Below are positions 7,673 to 14,451 of a stretch of DNA of 22,168 nt, piece by piece. Numbering within the stretch: position 1 is the stretch's first letter; each line of letters opens with the position of its first letter. The stretch spans positions 1 to 22,168 of the forward strand of contig JAHILZ010000052.1 of NCBI GenBank assembly GCA_018896765.1, read 5' to 3'. Source of the stretch: Patescibacteria group bacterium. Lineage in GTDB: Bacteria; Patescibacteriota; Minisyncoccia; JAHIHE01. The position numbers were made by a program, and so were the translations under genes. The notes beneath the pieces are model-generated. The model searched no databases. It saw only the letters and a program-made list of their open reading frames with translations, and had not been told where the DNA came from.

Positions 7673-7804
7673 TCACCAACGAAACCGACTGGGGGAATCG
7701 ACTGTTTTAGAAAAATCCACATAGTCTTCCTTGTATCGACGCGCCCAAATTTTATCAAGCGCGCCCCAGTCTATTTCTAATTCTTTATTATTTTTTTCTT
7801 CCAT
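7673..7804 (-). CDS. 43-residue protein of unknown function
   Basis: The frame starts at ATG 7804 and ends TGA-TAA. The product begins MEEKNNKELEIDWGALDKIW and ends FSKTVDSPSRFRW; it is acidic at the front, has three Trp, and matches no family I know. Support comes from context: a promoter (TTGACA, 16 bases, TAAACT) lies just upstream, AGGTGA sits five bases before the ATG, and a T-tailed hairpin follows the stop. All three signals in one short unit make a real gene likely. The neighbour at 7308-7553 shares the dense signal layout and the two may work together. Confidence 0.65.
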   Translation of the reverse strand: MEEKNNKELEIDWGALDKIWARRYKEDYVDFSKTVDSPSRFRW

Positions 7805-7821
7805 TTAAATCACCTATCTAT

Positions 7822-7849
7822 AGTTTAATGAAAATATTAATTTTGTCAA
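7822..7849 (-). promoter_or_regulatory. Promoter of the 43-codon gene
   Basis: Minus strand: TTGACA (7844-7849), 16-base spacer, TAAACT (7822-7827), then AGGTGA (7810-7815) and the ATG. The -35 matches the sigma-70 consensus exactly; the -10 matches four of six. Confidence 0.6.
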
Positions 7850-7850
7850 G

Positions 7851-7879
7851 AAAAAAAAGCGGGCGCAAAACCCGCTTTT
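7851..7879 (-). terminator. Terminator of the pilin-like repeat protein gene
   Basis: Minus strand: AAAAGCGGG and CCCGCTTTT form a perfect nine-pair stem with a seven-base loop, followed by a T tract, 14 bases after the 7893-10382 stop. It abuts the promoter of the next gene. Confidence 0.92.
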
Positions 7880-7892
7880 CCCAATAATTATT

Positions 7893-10382
7893 TTACCCAT
7901 TGATTATTTTATCCAAAGTAATTATCACGGAATAAGATATTAAAATTATCACCAGACCCAAAACCACATAGCTAATCATCTTTTTCGCCTTTTCCGTTTG
8001 TTCGGAATCTCCCCAGCTTCTTATATATCTTATCCCGCCTATGATTAAAAACAGAATAGCCAAACCGGCGGCTAACGCCAAAAGTCCATTAATCAGCCCG
8101 CTAATAATAACTGCCATCAGCTTAACTTTAACCGGTTTCAACGGCAATACCGCGGGCGGCGGAGGCGCAACCACCGCGCAACTGCTTCCATTCCAGCTAT
8201 AACCGGTATTGCACTGATAGCAAGATTTTCCTCCGCAGCAAACGGCTCCCGTTACGCCAGCGTTAGCAAGCGCGGCAGCGCGGCAACCGGGACCTGTGGC
8301 GCAGGTGGGAACGCAGGCAACGCAAACGCCTACTTGGCATAAAGCTTGAGTATTATAAACCGCATTATTCCCGGCGCAACACCAAGGATTGGCCGCGGCG
8401 AATGATGCATATTTCAAATCCCCATTTGTGACATCATAATAACTAATATGAGGATTTCCTGAAGAATCAAGGGCAAGAGAGGTCTGCTGACCAACATTGC
8501 CTGCCGAATCCACGGTTTGAATATTCCAAGCCGCGCCAGTCCATTTAGCGTATTTTAAATCACCATTCGTTGAATCCTGATAACTAATATGAGGATTATT
8601 GGAAGAGTCGAGAGCAAGAGAGGGATAACCACCGACATTATCAGCTGATGAATCCACGGTTTGAATATTCCAAGCCGCGCCTGTCCATTTAGCGTATTTT
8701 AAATCACCATTTGTTAAATTCTGATAACTAATATGCGGATTTCCAGAAGAGTCAAGAGCAAGAGATGAAAAATATCCCACATTACCGATTGATTCCACGG
8801 TTTGAATATTCCAGGCGGCGCCAGTCCATTTGGCGTATTTTAAATCTTCTGTTGCTCCCTCCTCATCAAATGGATCATTATAATAACTAATATGGGGATT
8901 ATTGGAAGAGTCAAGAGCAAGAGATGTAGGTCCTCCCATATCATTCATGGTTTGAATATTCCAGGCGGCGCCAGTCCATTTGGCGTATTTTATCCTAAGA
9001 ATTGTTCTGTTAGTATAAATAATGTGCGGATTTCCAGAGGAACCAAGGGCGAGAGATGGATAATATCCCGTGCTGTCCGCAGAATCCACGGTTTGAATAT
9101 TCCAGGCGGCGCCAGTCCATTTGGCGTATTTTAAATCGTTGCTTGTAGCGTTAGAATAACCGATGTGTGGATTATTAGAAGAATCAAGGGCAATAGATAA
9201 GCGATTACCTACGATGCCTGCTGAATCCACGGTTTGAATATTCCAGGCGGCGCCGGTCCATTTGGCGTATTTTAAATCTTCATTTGTTAAATCGCGGTAA
9301 CTGATATGAGGATTTCCTGAAGAATCAAGGGCAAGAGAGGTCTGCTGACCTACGATGCCTGCTGAATCCACGGTTTGAATATTCCAAGCATAAGTGACCG
9401 TTGCCCCTCCACAAGCGCACGGCAAAACAGTATTCGCCGCTTGGCAGGAAAGATTGGAACAGGATGGAGGTGGGGGCGAGCCAGTATTCTCATAAGCAGC
9501 AGATGTTCCACCACTAGATCCAATCAATAAATCATAATCCCCATCGTTGTCTAAGTCGGCAAAAGCAGGTCGAGCATAAAATCCCACATCGGGAATGTTC
9601 CAATCAGATTTGTATGTCCATGCAGGACTGGTTTTTGAACCAGTATTTTCATAGGCATTAGATGTTCCGTCGTATTTTCCAATTAATAAATCATAATCCC
9701 CATCGTTGTCTAAATCAGCAAAGGCGGGAGCGGCCAAATCTGCAACATTAGGAGCATCCCAAGCAGGTTTTGCTGTCCAGATAGGATTGATATTTGAACC
9801 TGTATTCTCATAGGCAAAACTTACTCCGATAATTCCTCCGTTATTGTTTCCTCCTATCATCAAATCATAATCCCCGTCGTTGTCTAAATCGGCAAAAGCT
9901 GGTCGAACCATAAATCCAACATCAGGAACGCTCCATGCACCCTTTGCTGTCCAAATAGGACTGGTTTTTGAACCAGTATTCTCATAAGCAGCAGATGTTC
10001 CATCATGTTCTCCAATTAACAAATCATAATCCCCGTCGTTGTCTAAATCAGCAAAGGCAGGAGTGGCTTCATCTCCAACATCAGGAGCGTTCCAAGCAGA
10101 TTTGGCTGTCCAAACAGGAGCGATATTTGAACCAGTGTTTTCATAAGCATAGCTTATGCCATCATCCGCCCCAATTAACAAATCATAATCCCCGTCGTTG
10201 TCTAAGTCGGCAAAGGCAGGAACGGATGTAAGCCCAACATCAGGAGCGTTCCAAGCAGATTTGGCTGTCCAAGCAACTACTGCGGCATCAGCGATAGAAA
10301 TGTTCTTGATAAATAATAAAACAAAGATCAAACCAATCAACCCAACTAAAACAATAAATTTTTTGATAGAGAGAAAAGGCAT
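7893..10382 (-). CDS. Giant repeat surface protein with VirB2-like pilin tail
   Basis: The 829-residue product has these parts in order: a signal/anchor segment (about 8-30, ending ADAA); five FG-GAP/VCBS-type repeats of about 54 residues (35-305), each with DLDNDGDYDLLIG, a probable calcium loop; a Cys-rich bridge (CSNLSCQAANTVLPCACGG); seven repeats of about 45 residues with AWNIQTVDSAG, SLALDSSGNPHISY and DLKYAKWTGA (about 328-655); a second Cys-rich part (WCCAGNNAV to NGSSC); a proline linker (APPPPA); and two C-terminal hydrophobic helices split by a loop (GGIRYIRSWGDSEQTEKAKK), which resembles the VirB2/TrbC-type pilin subunits found in CPR genomes. I infer a surface-exposed, membrane-tethered fusion, perhaps a pilus-associated adhesin. 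The repeats are close to identical in DNA, so copy number may vary. Its terminator is at 7851-7879. Confidence 0.82.
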   Translation of the reverse strand: MPFLSIKKFIVLVGLIGLIFVLLFIKNISIADAAVVAWTAKSAWNAPDVGLTSVPAFADLDNDGDYDLLIGADDGISYAYENTGSNIAPVWTAKSAWNAPDVGDEATPAFADLDNDGDYDLLIGEHDGTSAAYENTGSKTSPIWTAKGAWSVPDVGFMVRPAFADLDNDGDYDLMIGGNNNGGIIGVSFAYENTGSNINPIWTAKPAWDAPNVADLAAPAFADLDNDGDYDLLIGKYDGTSNAYENTGSKTSPAWTYKSDWNIPDVGFYARPAFADLDNDGDYDLLIGSSGGTSAAYENTGSPPPPSCSNLSCQAANTVLPCACGGATVTYAWNIQTVDSAGIVGQQTSLALDSSGNPHISYRDLTNEDLKYAKWTGAAWNIQTVDSAGIVGNRLSIALDSSNNPHIGYSNATSNDLKYAKWTGAAWNIQTVDSADSTGYYPSLALGSSGNPHIIYTNRTILRIKYAKWTGAAWNIQTMNDMGGPTSLALDSSNNPHISYYNDPFDEEGATEDLKYAKWTGAAWNIQTVESIGNVGYFSSLALDSSGNPHISYQNLTNGDLKYAKWTGAAWNIQTVDSSADNVGGYPSLALDSSNNPHISYQDSTNGDLKYAKWTGAAWNIQTVDSAGNVGQQTSLALDSSGNPHISYYDVTNGDLKYASFAAANPWCCAGNNAVYNTQALCQVGVCVACVPTCATGPGCRAAALANAGVTGAVCCGGKSCYQCNTGYSWNGSSCAVVAPPPPAVLPLKPVKVKLMAVIISGLINGLLALAAGLAILFLIIGGIRYIRSWGDSEQTEKAKKMISYVVLGLVIILISYSVIITLDKIING
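8400..9395 (-). repeat. Seven near-identical coding repeats (WNIQT/LDSSGNPHISY)
   Basis: The segment around CCACGGTTTGAATATTCCA recurs at about 8515, 8655, 8800, 8948, 9090, 9228 and 9368, with periods of about 135-150 bases, and is followed in six copies by a conserved stretch encoding WTGA. High DNA identity between copies suggests recent duplication or gene conversion. Confidence 0.9.
9478..10280 (-). repeat. Five FG-GAP/VCBS coding repeats
   Basis: Five units of about 160 bases, each containing a near-identical stretch around AATCATAATCCCCATCGTTG encoding the DLDNDGDYDLLIG loop, plus conserved flanks encoding WTAKSAWNAPDVG and AYENTGS. The third unit carries a short extra insert (NNNGGIIGVSF). 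Confidence 0.9.
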
Positions 10383-10450
10383 ATTTTTTTGTTTTTAATG
10401 GAAATTTATAGAAATTCGCCGTAATTAGCAGAAATTTGCGGAAATATAAA

Positions 10451-10729
10451 TTACATCAGCAAAAAATCCAAAATATTCACAAATTCAATTTTTTTATGTT
10501 TTGGCGGAATTCCTTCCCAATAAATTATTTTAGCTTTGGCATTTTTAAACTCATTCATGCCTTTCTCCAGCGATCTTATTTCTCTTTCCAGCGGCTTCGC
10601 GTTCAGCGAATAGCAAACATTTACCAGTTCTGAAACTTTATAACCGCGGCGCAAAACAAAATCAATTTCCGTTTTTCCCTCCCAATAATACGGCGCTTCT
10701 TTTCTCCTTAAAAATTCCAAATAACATCG
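10451..10729 (-). pseudogene. C-terminal remnant of a DUF4143 AAA ATPase
   Basis: About 92 codons encode RCYLEFLRRKEAPYYWEGKT, EIDFVLRRGYKV, NVCYSLNAKP and REIRSLEKGM, ending KKIEFVNILDFLLM. This matches the nuclease-like C-terminal domain of the AAA+/DUF4143 family (COG1373), with the Trp-x-GK-x-EIDFV core. The ATPase domain with its Walker motifs is missing: a stop (TAA) lies at 10730-10732, and the 60 bases further up carry no continuing frame. TTG 10720 could open a short product, but no Shine-Dalgarno precedes it. I read it as the tail left by a deletion. An intact but different family member is at 17987-19153. Confidence 0.75.
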
Positions 10730-10796
10730 TTAACGACTTGCGATGTCGTTAGATTAATTTTTTTTCATAGAATTGGCGCTTAAAAAATAATTTTAA

Positions 10797-12002
10797 TTAC
10801 GATTGATAGGCGCGGCGATAAACCGCTAATGTTTCTTCCGCCGTTTTTTCCCAAGTATATTTTATCGCTTGCGCCGCGCTTTGCCGGACAAGCTCGCTTT
10901 GGCGGCTTTTATTATTAACCAAGCTTGTAATCTCTCGCGTCCAAGCTTCAACATTATTTGGATCGACGAAAACCGCGCCGCCGCCCAAAATTTCCTGGAG
11001 CGATGAAATTTTCGAAGCGATTACGGGAATGCCGCTTGCCATTGCTTCCAAAGCCGGCGCGCCGAATTCTTCATAAAATGGCGGGAATAAAAATAAGTCC
11101 GCGCCCTGAAAAAGCCCGTTCAAATCTTCCGGCGGGACATATCCGGTTAAAATAATTTCTTTTTCAATTTGCAATTCTTTGGCGGTTTCCGCCACTTCCT
11201 CGGCGCTCAGCCATCCTTCCTTGCCCGCTAAAACTAACTGGCAATCGGAATAATCATTCTCTGAAACAAAATGCGTATCGCGCGCGTCTTTAAGAAACTT
11301 CCCGCGCGCTCCGGCAAAAGATCTTACCAGCCCGACCAAATTATTAATCGGCTTAATTGTGCTTAAAAATAAAAAATATTTGCCTTTGATCTTATATTTC
11401 TCTTTAACTCTGGCAATTTCTTTTTGGCCGACCTTGTCAAAAAATCTTTGATCAACGCCTTTATATACCACCGTTATTTTTTCCGCTCCAATGCCGAAAC
11501 AGTCAATGGTATCTTTTTTCGCCGCCTCGGAATTAACAATAATATGGTTTGTTTTAGCTAGAATAGACTTGGCAAAAGACGCGGACAGTCTTTGGTAAGG
11601 CGGAAACATGTCGCTAAACTTGCGAATACCGATGCCGGATTCCGTCACCGCTGTTTTGCCCCGATAAGACAAAGGGATGGAACCGCCCGGCGAATGGAGA
11701 ATATCCAATTTTTCGCGCGAAAACATCGCGTTAACAAGAATTTCCGAATAAACACCGGGCAAATACCTCCGATACGAAGAAAAAGGAAAGTTAACGATTC
11801 GGACACCTTTAATTTTAAACCGTTCAACGTCTTTTTTACGCACGCGGTTGTCAAAAAACAAAACATATTCATTTTTTCCGCTTTTGAAATCCGCATCCAT
11901 TTTCAATAAATGGCGGATTAGCATAAATGTATAATGGCCGATTCCGATTGCTTCGCCGAGTTCAGGATTTAAAATTGTCCGAGCATCAATTCCAATACGC
12001 AT
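10797..12002 (-). CDS. GT4 family glycosyltransferase
   Basis: Transfers a sugar from a nucleotide donor to an acceptor, probably in envelope or surface polysaccharide synthesis. The 401-residue GT-B protein opens with MRIGIDARTI..GIGHYTF, typical of mannosyltransferase-like GT4 enzymes. The central switch (HIIVNSEAAKKDTIDCFGI, then KITVVYKGVD) and the donor-binding part (YFLFLSTIKPINNLVGLVRS) are as expected; the usual arginine/lysine after the P-loop-like strand reads KPINN where R-KN is common. The E-x7-E motif is intact in EEFGAPALEAMASGIPV. It stands alone between the DUF4143 remnant and the HEPN/MNT pair and has no Shine-Dalgarno. Donor and acceptor cannot be told from sequence. Confidence 0.9.
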   Translation of the reverse strand: MRIGIDARTILNPELGEAIGIGHYTFMLIRHLLKMDADFKSGKNEYVLFFDNRVRKKDVERFKIKGVRIVNFPFSSYRRYLPGVYSEILVNAMFSREKLDILHSPGGSIPLSYRGKTAVTESGIGIRKFSDMFPPYQRLSASFAKSILAKTNHIIVNSEAAKKDTIDCFGIGAEKITVVYKGVDQRFFDKVGQKEIARVKEKYKIKGKYFLFLSTIKPINNLVGLVRSFAGARGKFLKDARDTHFVSENDYSDCQLVLAGKEGWLSAEEVAETAKELQIEKEIILTGYVPPEDLNGLFQGADLFLFPPFYEEFGAPALEAMASGIPVIASKISSLQEILGGGAVFVDPNNVEAWTREITSLVNNKSRQSELVRQSAAQAIKYTWEKTAEETLAVYRRAYQS

Positions 12003-12043
12003 AAGATTAGATTTACAAATAATAATTTAAAGTTTACGAATCA

Positions 12044-12097
12044 CTCTTTGTTCCTCCCCTTCCGTAATCGGAAAGAGAGATTCAGAGGGGGTGGCAA
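12044..12097. repeat. Inverted repeat of the CCCCT type between GT4 and MNT genes
   Basis: Nested arms: CTCTTT..AAAGAG (12044-12049, 12072-12077), CCTCCCC..GGGGG further out, and an inner TTCCG-TAAT-CGGAA. It resembles a decayed member of the CCCCCT element that lies inside ileS at 4882-4925. Confidence 0.55.
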
Positions 12098-12128
12098 ATT
12101 TATAAATCAAATATAAATAAAAAAATAT

Positions 12129-12476
12129 TTAATTTTTACAGGTATAAATCATTCTGCCTTCTCTTTTGGCTCGGCGCATAATCATTGATTCTTTATCGAT
12201 ATTTTTAAACTCTTCGGGCGTATAGCCGATAATATCCATTGGAACCGAGCGGGTAATTTTGCTTTTTCTGAACATAGAAAGCATTTCCATTCTCTTAATA
12301 AAATTCACTTTTAGAAAATCAGGAGAAATAACCGCCAAATCAACATCGCTGTCTTCTCTTGTTTTCCCTGTCGCATAACTGCCAAACAGAAAAACTCCTT
12401 CCACTTTAATTTCTGAAGGAAATCCTTTCACGTATTCGTTGACTAATCTTTTGATTTTATTTTGGTTTTTATCCAT
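12129..12476 (-). CDS. MNT-type minimal nucleotidyltransferase
   Basis: The 115-residue protein has the pol-beta nucleotidyltransferase signature FLFGSYATGKTREDSDVDL (G32, S33, D44, D46) with a third acidic residue near D81 (SVPMDIIGYT). In HEPN/MNT modules the MNT protein is the antitoxin and can AMPylate its HEPN partner; other pairs of the HI0073/HI0074 type have less certain roles. The reading frame starts inside the end of the HEPN gene, overlapping it by 34 bases, so the two are co-translated. All catalytic acidic residues are present. Assignment to the family is firm; toxin-antitoxin function is inferred from pairing. Confidence 0.9.
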   Translation of the reverse strand: MDKNQNKIKRLVNEYVKGFPSEIKVEGVFLFGSYATGKTREDSDVDLAVISPDFLKVNFIKRMEMLSMFRKSKITRSVPMDIIGYTPEEFKNIDKESMIMRRAKREGRMIYTCKN

Positions 12477-12847
12477 AAAAATAATTTCTTAGTTTTTTCC
12501 AAATGATGCTCCATGTTTTCCTTGCTGTATCTCGGAGTTGATTCTTTATAAAAAATATCGGGATAGCGCGACGGCTGGTAATGAATATTCAATTCTTTTA
12601 TATAATCTTGATCTTCCAAAGAAAATTCCAATTTGGATAATTCGCCCAGCCTGACCAAATCATGAATTTTTTTTGGCTCTTCGTCGCGCGCCACGATTAT
12701 TGTTTTTAATATTTTTTCCACCGCTTGATGGCAATGCAACACAGCCAGCTGATAAGACCAATGCGATTTCGGATGCTGCGACAAAACTTCCGCCGCTTCC
12801 AAATCGGCTTTGGCATAATCAAGCCATTTTTTAACAATCACTTCCAT
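12443..12847 (-). CDS. HEPN domain protein (partner of the MNT protein)
   Basis: The 134-residue all-helical protein has the COG2250-type HEPN signature: KWLDYAKADLEAAEVL at the N-terminus, VLHCHQAVEKILKTII in the second helix, IHDLVRLGEL, and the conserved SRYPD before the last helix. The RNase motif R-x4-6-H of toxic HEPN proteins is not seen; the closest Arg-His pairs are seven residues apart. It may therefore be a non-RNase variant that binds nucleotides or substrates with its partner. It is the first gene of the pair and overlaps the MNT gene. No Shine-Dalgarno precedes the ATG. Confidence 0.88.
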   Translation of the reverse strand: MEVIVKKWLDYAKADLEAAEVLSQHPKSHWSYQLAVLHCHQAVEKILKTIIVARDEEPKKIHDLVRLGELSKLEFSLEDQDYIKELNIHYQPSRYPDIFYKESTPRYSKENMEHHLEKTKKLFLWIKTKIKSKD

Positions 12848-12990
12848 AATATTGAAATTAACTAAAACAGCTTCTATGCTTATTATAGCCCATTAAAAAA
12901 TTTCGGTCAAATAAAAAAATGTCAATTTAATATTTTTCAAAACTATTTGTAAATAATTTTACCGGAACAAACAAATCAATCCAATGTCTT

Positions 12991-13029
12991 GACTTTACGG
13001 ACTTTTCGACTTTATAGACTTTATGGACT
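12991..13029. repeat. 8-9-base tandem repeat (GACTTTAnn)
   Basis: Four and a half units of GACTTTACG-like sequence with small changes. It sits directly before the promoter at 13037-13065 and shares the ACTTT core with the other tandem tracts in the window. Confidence 0.75.
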
Positions 13030-13036
13030 AATCCCC

Positions 13037-13065
13037 TTGACATTTTCCCTTTTTAGGTTTAAAAT
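13037..13065 (+). promoter_or_regulatory. Strong sigma-70-like promoter
   Basis: TTGACA (13037-13042), exactly 17 bases, then TAAAAT (13060-13065): eleven of twelve consensus bases. It drives the small gene at 13142. The leader of about 70 bases has a possible hairpin (AGCGTC/GGCGCT with one G-T, about 13094-13110) just before the ribosome binding site. Confidence 0.8.
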
Positions 13066-13141
13066 TAAAGTATTCGCCAGAACGGCGGATTATAGCGTCA
13101 AAATGGCGCTGAAAATACAAAATATAAAGGAGGTGAATAAT

Positions 13142-13462
13142 TTGCCCAAAGTTGTTACAAAAGAACAGTTTGAAAAGCTTTTCAGAAATAAGCTTGGCGG
13201 ACATTACGAACATGCGTTGACAATCTTTATACAATATGGAAAAATCCTTTCGTGGGACGTTGCCAATGTTTTGCTACATGCAGCAGACAAAGACAATGTT
13301 GAGAATGTCCTCGCAGAACTTGAAAAGCACTGGGAAGAGCATCTTCAGTTTCAACACCCCGAAATACGCGGCACCGTTGAAAACAGGTTGTTTGGCGTTA
13401 ATGAAACCCAAACAATGTTTCTTTACATTTGTAAAAATGTCCTGCAACTCCAACCTGCCTAA
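13142..13462 (+). CDS. 106-residue protein of unknown function, TTG start
   Basis: The start is set at TTG 13142 because AAGGAGGTGA (13127-13136) lies at ideal distance; an in-frame ATG at 13103 has no such site. The product begins MPKVVTKEQFEKLFRNKLGG, looks soluble and mostly helical, and contains HYEHALTIFIQYGKILSWDV, EKHWEEHLQFQHPEI and YICKNVLQLQPA. His and Trp are frequent. I recognise no family. It has a near-consensus promoter and leader of its own, and a possible weak terminator (ACCC..GGGGT then T6, about 13480-13508) follows. With the two small genes at 7308-7804 it is the only gene here with a strong Shine-Dalgarno, which suggests a different origin or high expression. Confidence 0.8.
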   Translation: MPKVVTKEQFEKLFRNKLGGHYEHALTIFIQYGKILSWDVANVLLHAADKDNVENVLAELEKHWEEHLQFQHPEIRGTVENRLFGVNETQTMFLYICKNVLQLQPA

Positions 13463-13599
13463 TTCAACAACAGGCGAATACCCAGCGATAACATCAACGG
13501 GGTTTTTTATTTAAATAAAAATTATAAAAATAATTTATTTTCTAATTTTCGCTTTTATTTTACCCTATTTTTATTTTCCCCAACATAAGGTATAATAAT

Positions 13600-13716
13600 A
13601 ATGCCAAATGACAAATTTCCAATGTCAAATCAAATCCAAAATCCAAATGTCAAAATAATAATTTGAAATTTGAACTTTAATATTGATTTGTCATTAGTCA
13701 TTTGAAATTTGGCATT
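13600..13716. repeat. 117-base imperfect inverted repeat
   Basis: The left arm starts AATGCCAAATGACAAATTTC and the right arm ends TCATTTGAAATTTGGCATT; about 30 bases of each pair with a few mismatches, with further AAATCC/CAAATG repeats inside. The same left-arm motif recurs, interrupted by a hairpin, upstream of ileS at 7115-7190. Confidence 0.8.
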
Positions 13717-13724
13717 AAAAACAA

Positions 13725-13763
13725 GATTGCTTCGTCGTCGTTGCTACTCCTTCTCGCAATGAC
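13725..13763. repeat. GATTGCTTCG..CGCAATGAC intergenic repeat
   Basis: Matches the form of a short hairpin repeat common in many bacterial genomes (reverse strand: GTCATTGCGAG...GAAGCAATC). Here the centre is TCGTCGTTGCTACTCCTTC. Recognised from memory of the general pattern. Confidence 0.6.
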
Positions 13764-13788
13764 AAACGCAAATTATCATTTTTAATCC

Positions 13789-13828
13789 TACTTTATAACT
13801 TTCAACTTTACACTTTATAACTTTCCTT
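13789..13828. repeat. 8-base tandem repeat just before smpB
   Basis: Units of ACTTTATA and ACTTTCA/ACTTTAC run up to four bases before the smpB ATG, leaving no room for a Shine-Dalgarno. The same unit is found at 7214-7258. Confidence 0.75.
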
Positions 13829-13831
13829 TCT

Positions 13832-14284
13832 ATGCCTACTCTTGCCGCCAACAAACGAGCATTTTTTGACTACGAGATACTGGATAAATTCGAGGCAGGT
13901 TTAAAATTGGCCGGATATGAAGTAAAAGCCGCCAGACTGGGCCATATCAGCCTAAAAGGCGCTTATGTCGTGATCATCGGCGGCGAAGCCTTTCTTCTAA
14001 ACGCCCATATTTCTCATTATCAGCCCAAAAATATGCCTCTGAACTATGAGCCGACCCGCACCAGAAAGCTCCTTCTCCACAAAAATCAGATCAACCGTTT
14101 AATTGGAGAATCCAAGGAAAAAGGCTTGACACTAATACCGCTTTCGGTGTATACTAACACAATAGGAAAAATTAAAGTTTCTTTTGCAGTGGCGCGCGGT
14201 AAGAAGCAATTCGATAAGCGCGCGGCGATCGGCGAACGAGAATCCAAGCGAAATTTACAGCGTGCTTTGAGAGGCAAAGCGTAA
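13832..14284 (+). CDS. smpB: tmRNA-binding protein SmpB
   Basis: SmpB binds tmRNA and brings it to stalled ribosomes for trans-translation. The 150-residue product carries the family blocks: NKRAFFDYEILDKFEAGLKL (residues 7-26), AGYEVKAARLGHISLKGAYV, FLLNAHISHYQP, RTRKLLLHKNQINRL, GLTLIPLSVYTNTIGKIKV and ending GKKQFDKRAAIGERESKRN with a basic tail, the region that enters the mRNA channel. Length is normal. The ATG is placed by family alignment; a tandem repeat rather than a Shine-Dalgarno precedes it. Its RNA partner, ssrA, lies 167 bases downstream on the same strand. Confidence 0.97.
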   Translation: MPTLAANKRAFFDYEILDKFEAGLKLAGYEVKAARLGHISLKGAYVVIIGGEAFLLNAHISHYQPKNMPLNYEPTRTRKLLLHKNQINRLIGESKEKGLTLIPLSVYTNTIGKIKVSFAVARGKKQFDKRAAIGERESKRNLQRALRGKA

Positions 14285-14429
14285 GCACCATAACACCTGT
14301 ACACTAAAAACTATCTACCTAATTTTAAATTTAAAATTTAAAATTTTTAAATAATTTTTAATGAATTAATGTTTTAAACATTAGAAATTCGCTCATTATT
14401 TAGAAATTAAAAATTGGAAATTAAAAATT

Positions 14430-14445
14430 CCTCGCTTTGGCGAGG
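14430..14445 (+). promoter_or_regulatory. Small hairpin just before tmRNA
   Basis: CCTCGC-TTTG-GCGAGG, a perfect six-pair stem, ends seven bases before the mature 5' end of tmRNA. It could form part of a precursor leader removed by RNase P, or end the smpB transcript, although no T tract follows. Confidence 0.5.
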
Positions 14446-14451
14446 TATTCT

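Larger units (their letters stand above)
13463..13831. other. Repeat-filled gap before smpB
   Basis: No gene is seen. The gap holds the possible terminator near 13480-13508, the 117-base inverted repeat at 13600-13716, a GATTGCTTCG-type repeat at 13725-13763 and an ACTTTATA tandem tract at 13789-13828. Confidence 0.7.

Noticed and set aside
7328..7724. Plus-strand frames of 63 and 113 codons
   Set aside because: They overlap the minus-strand small genes that have promoter, Shine-Dalgarno and terminator; the plus frames have none.
8400..9395. Regularly spaced identical segments as a CRISPR array
   Set aside because: Period of about 135-150 bases, repeats and spacers are all in one open frame and encode a protein repeat; no cas genes are near.
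9968..10231. Plus-strand frame with internal amino-acid repeats (QQMFHHVLQLTNHNPRRCL type)
   Set aside because: The repetition only mirrors the FG-GAP coding repeats on the other strand.
12989..13141. N-terminal extension of the 13142 gene from ATG 12989
   Set aside because: It would start upstream of the near-consensus promoter (13037-13065), and the Shine-Dalgarno at 13127-13136 points to TTG 13142.
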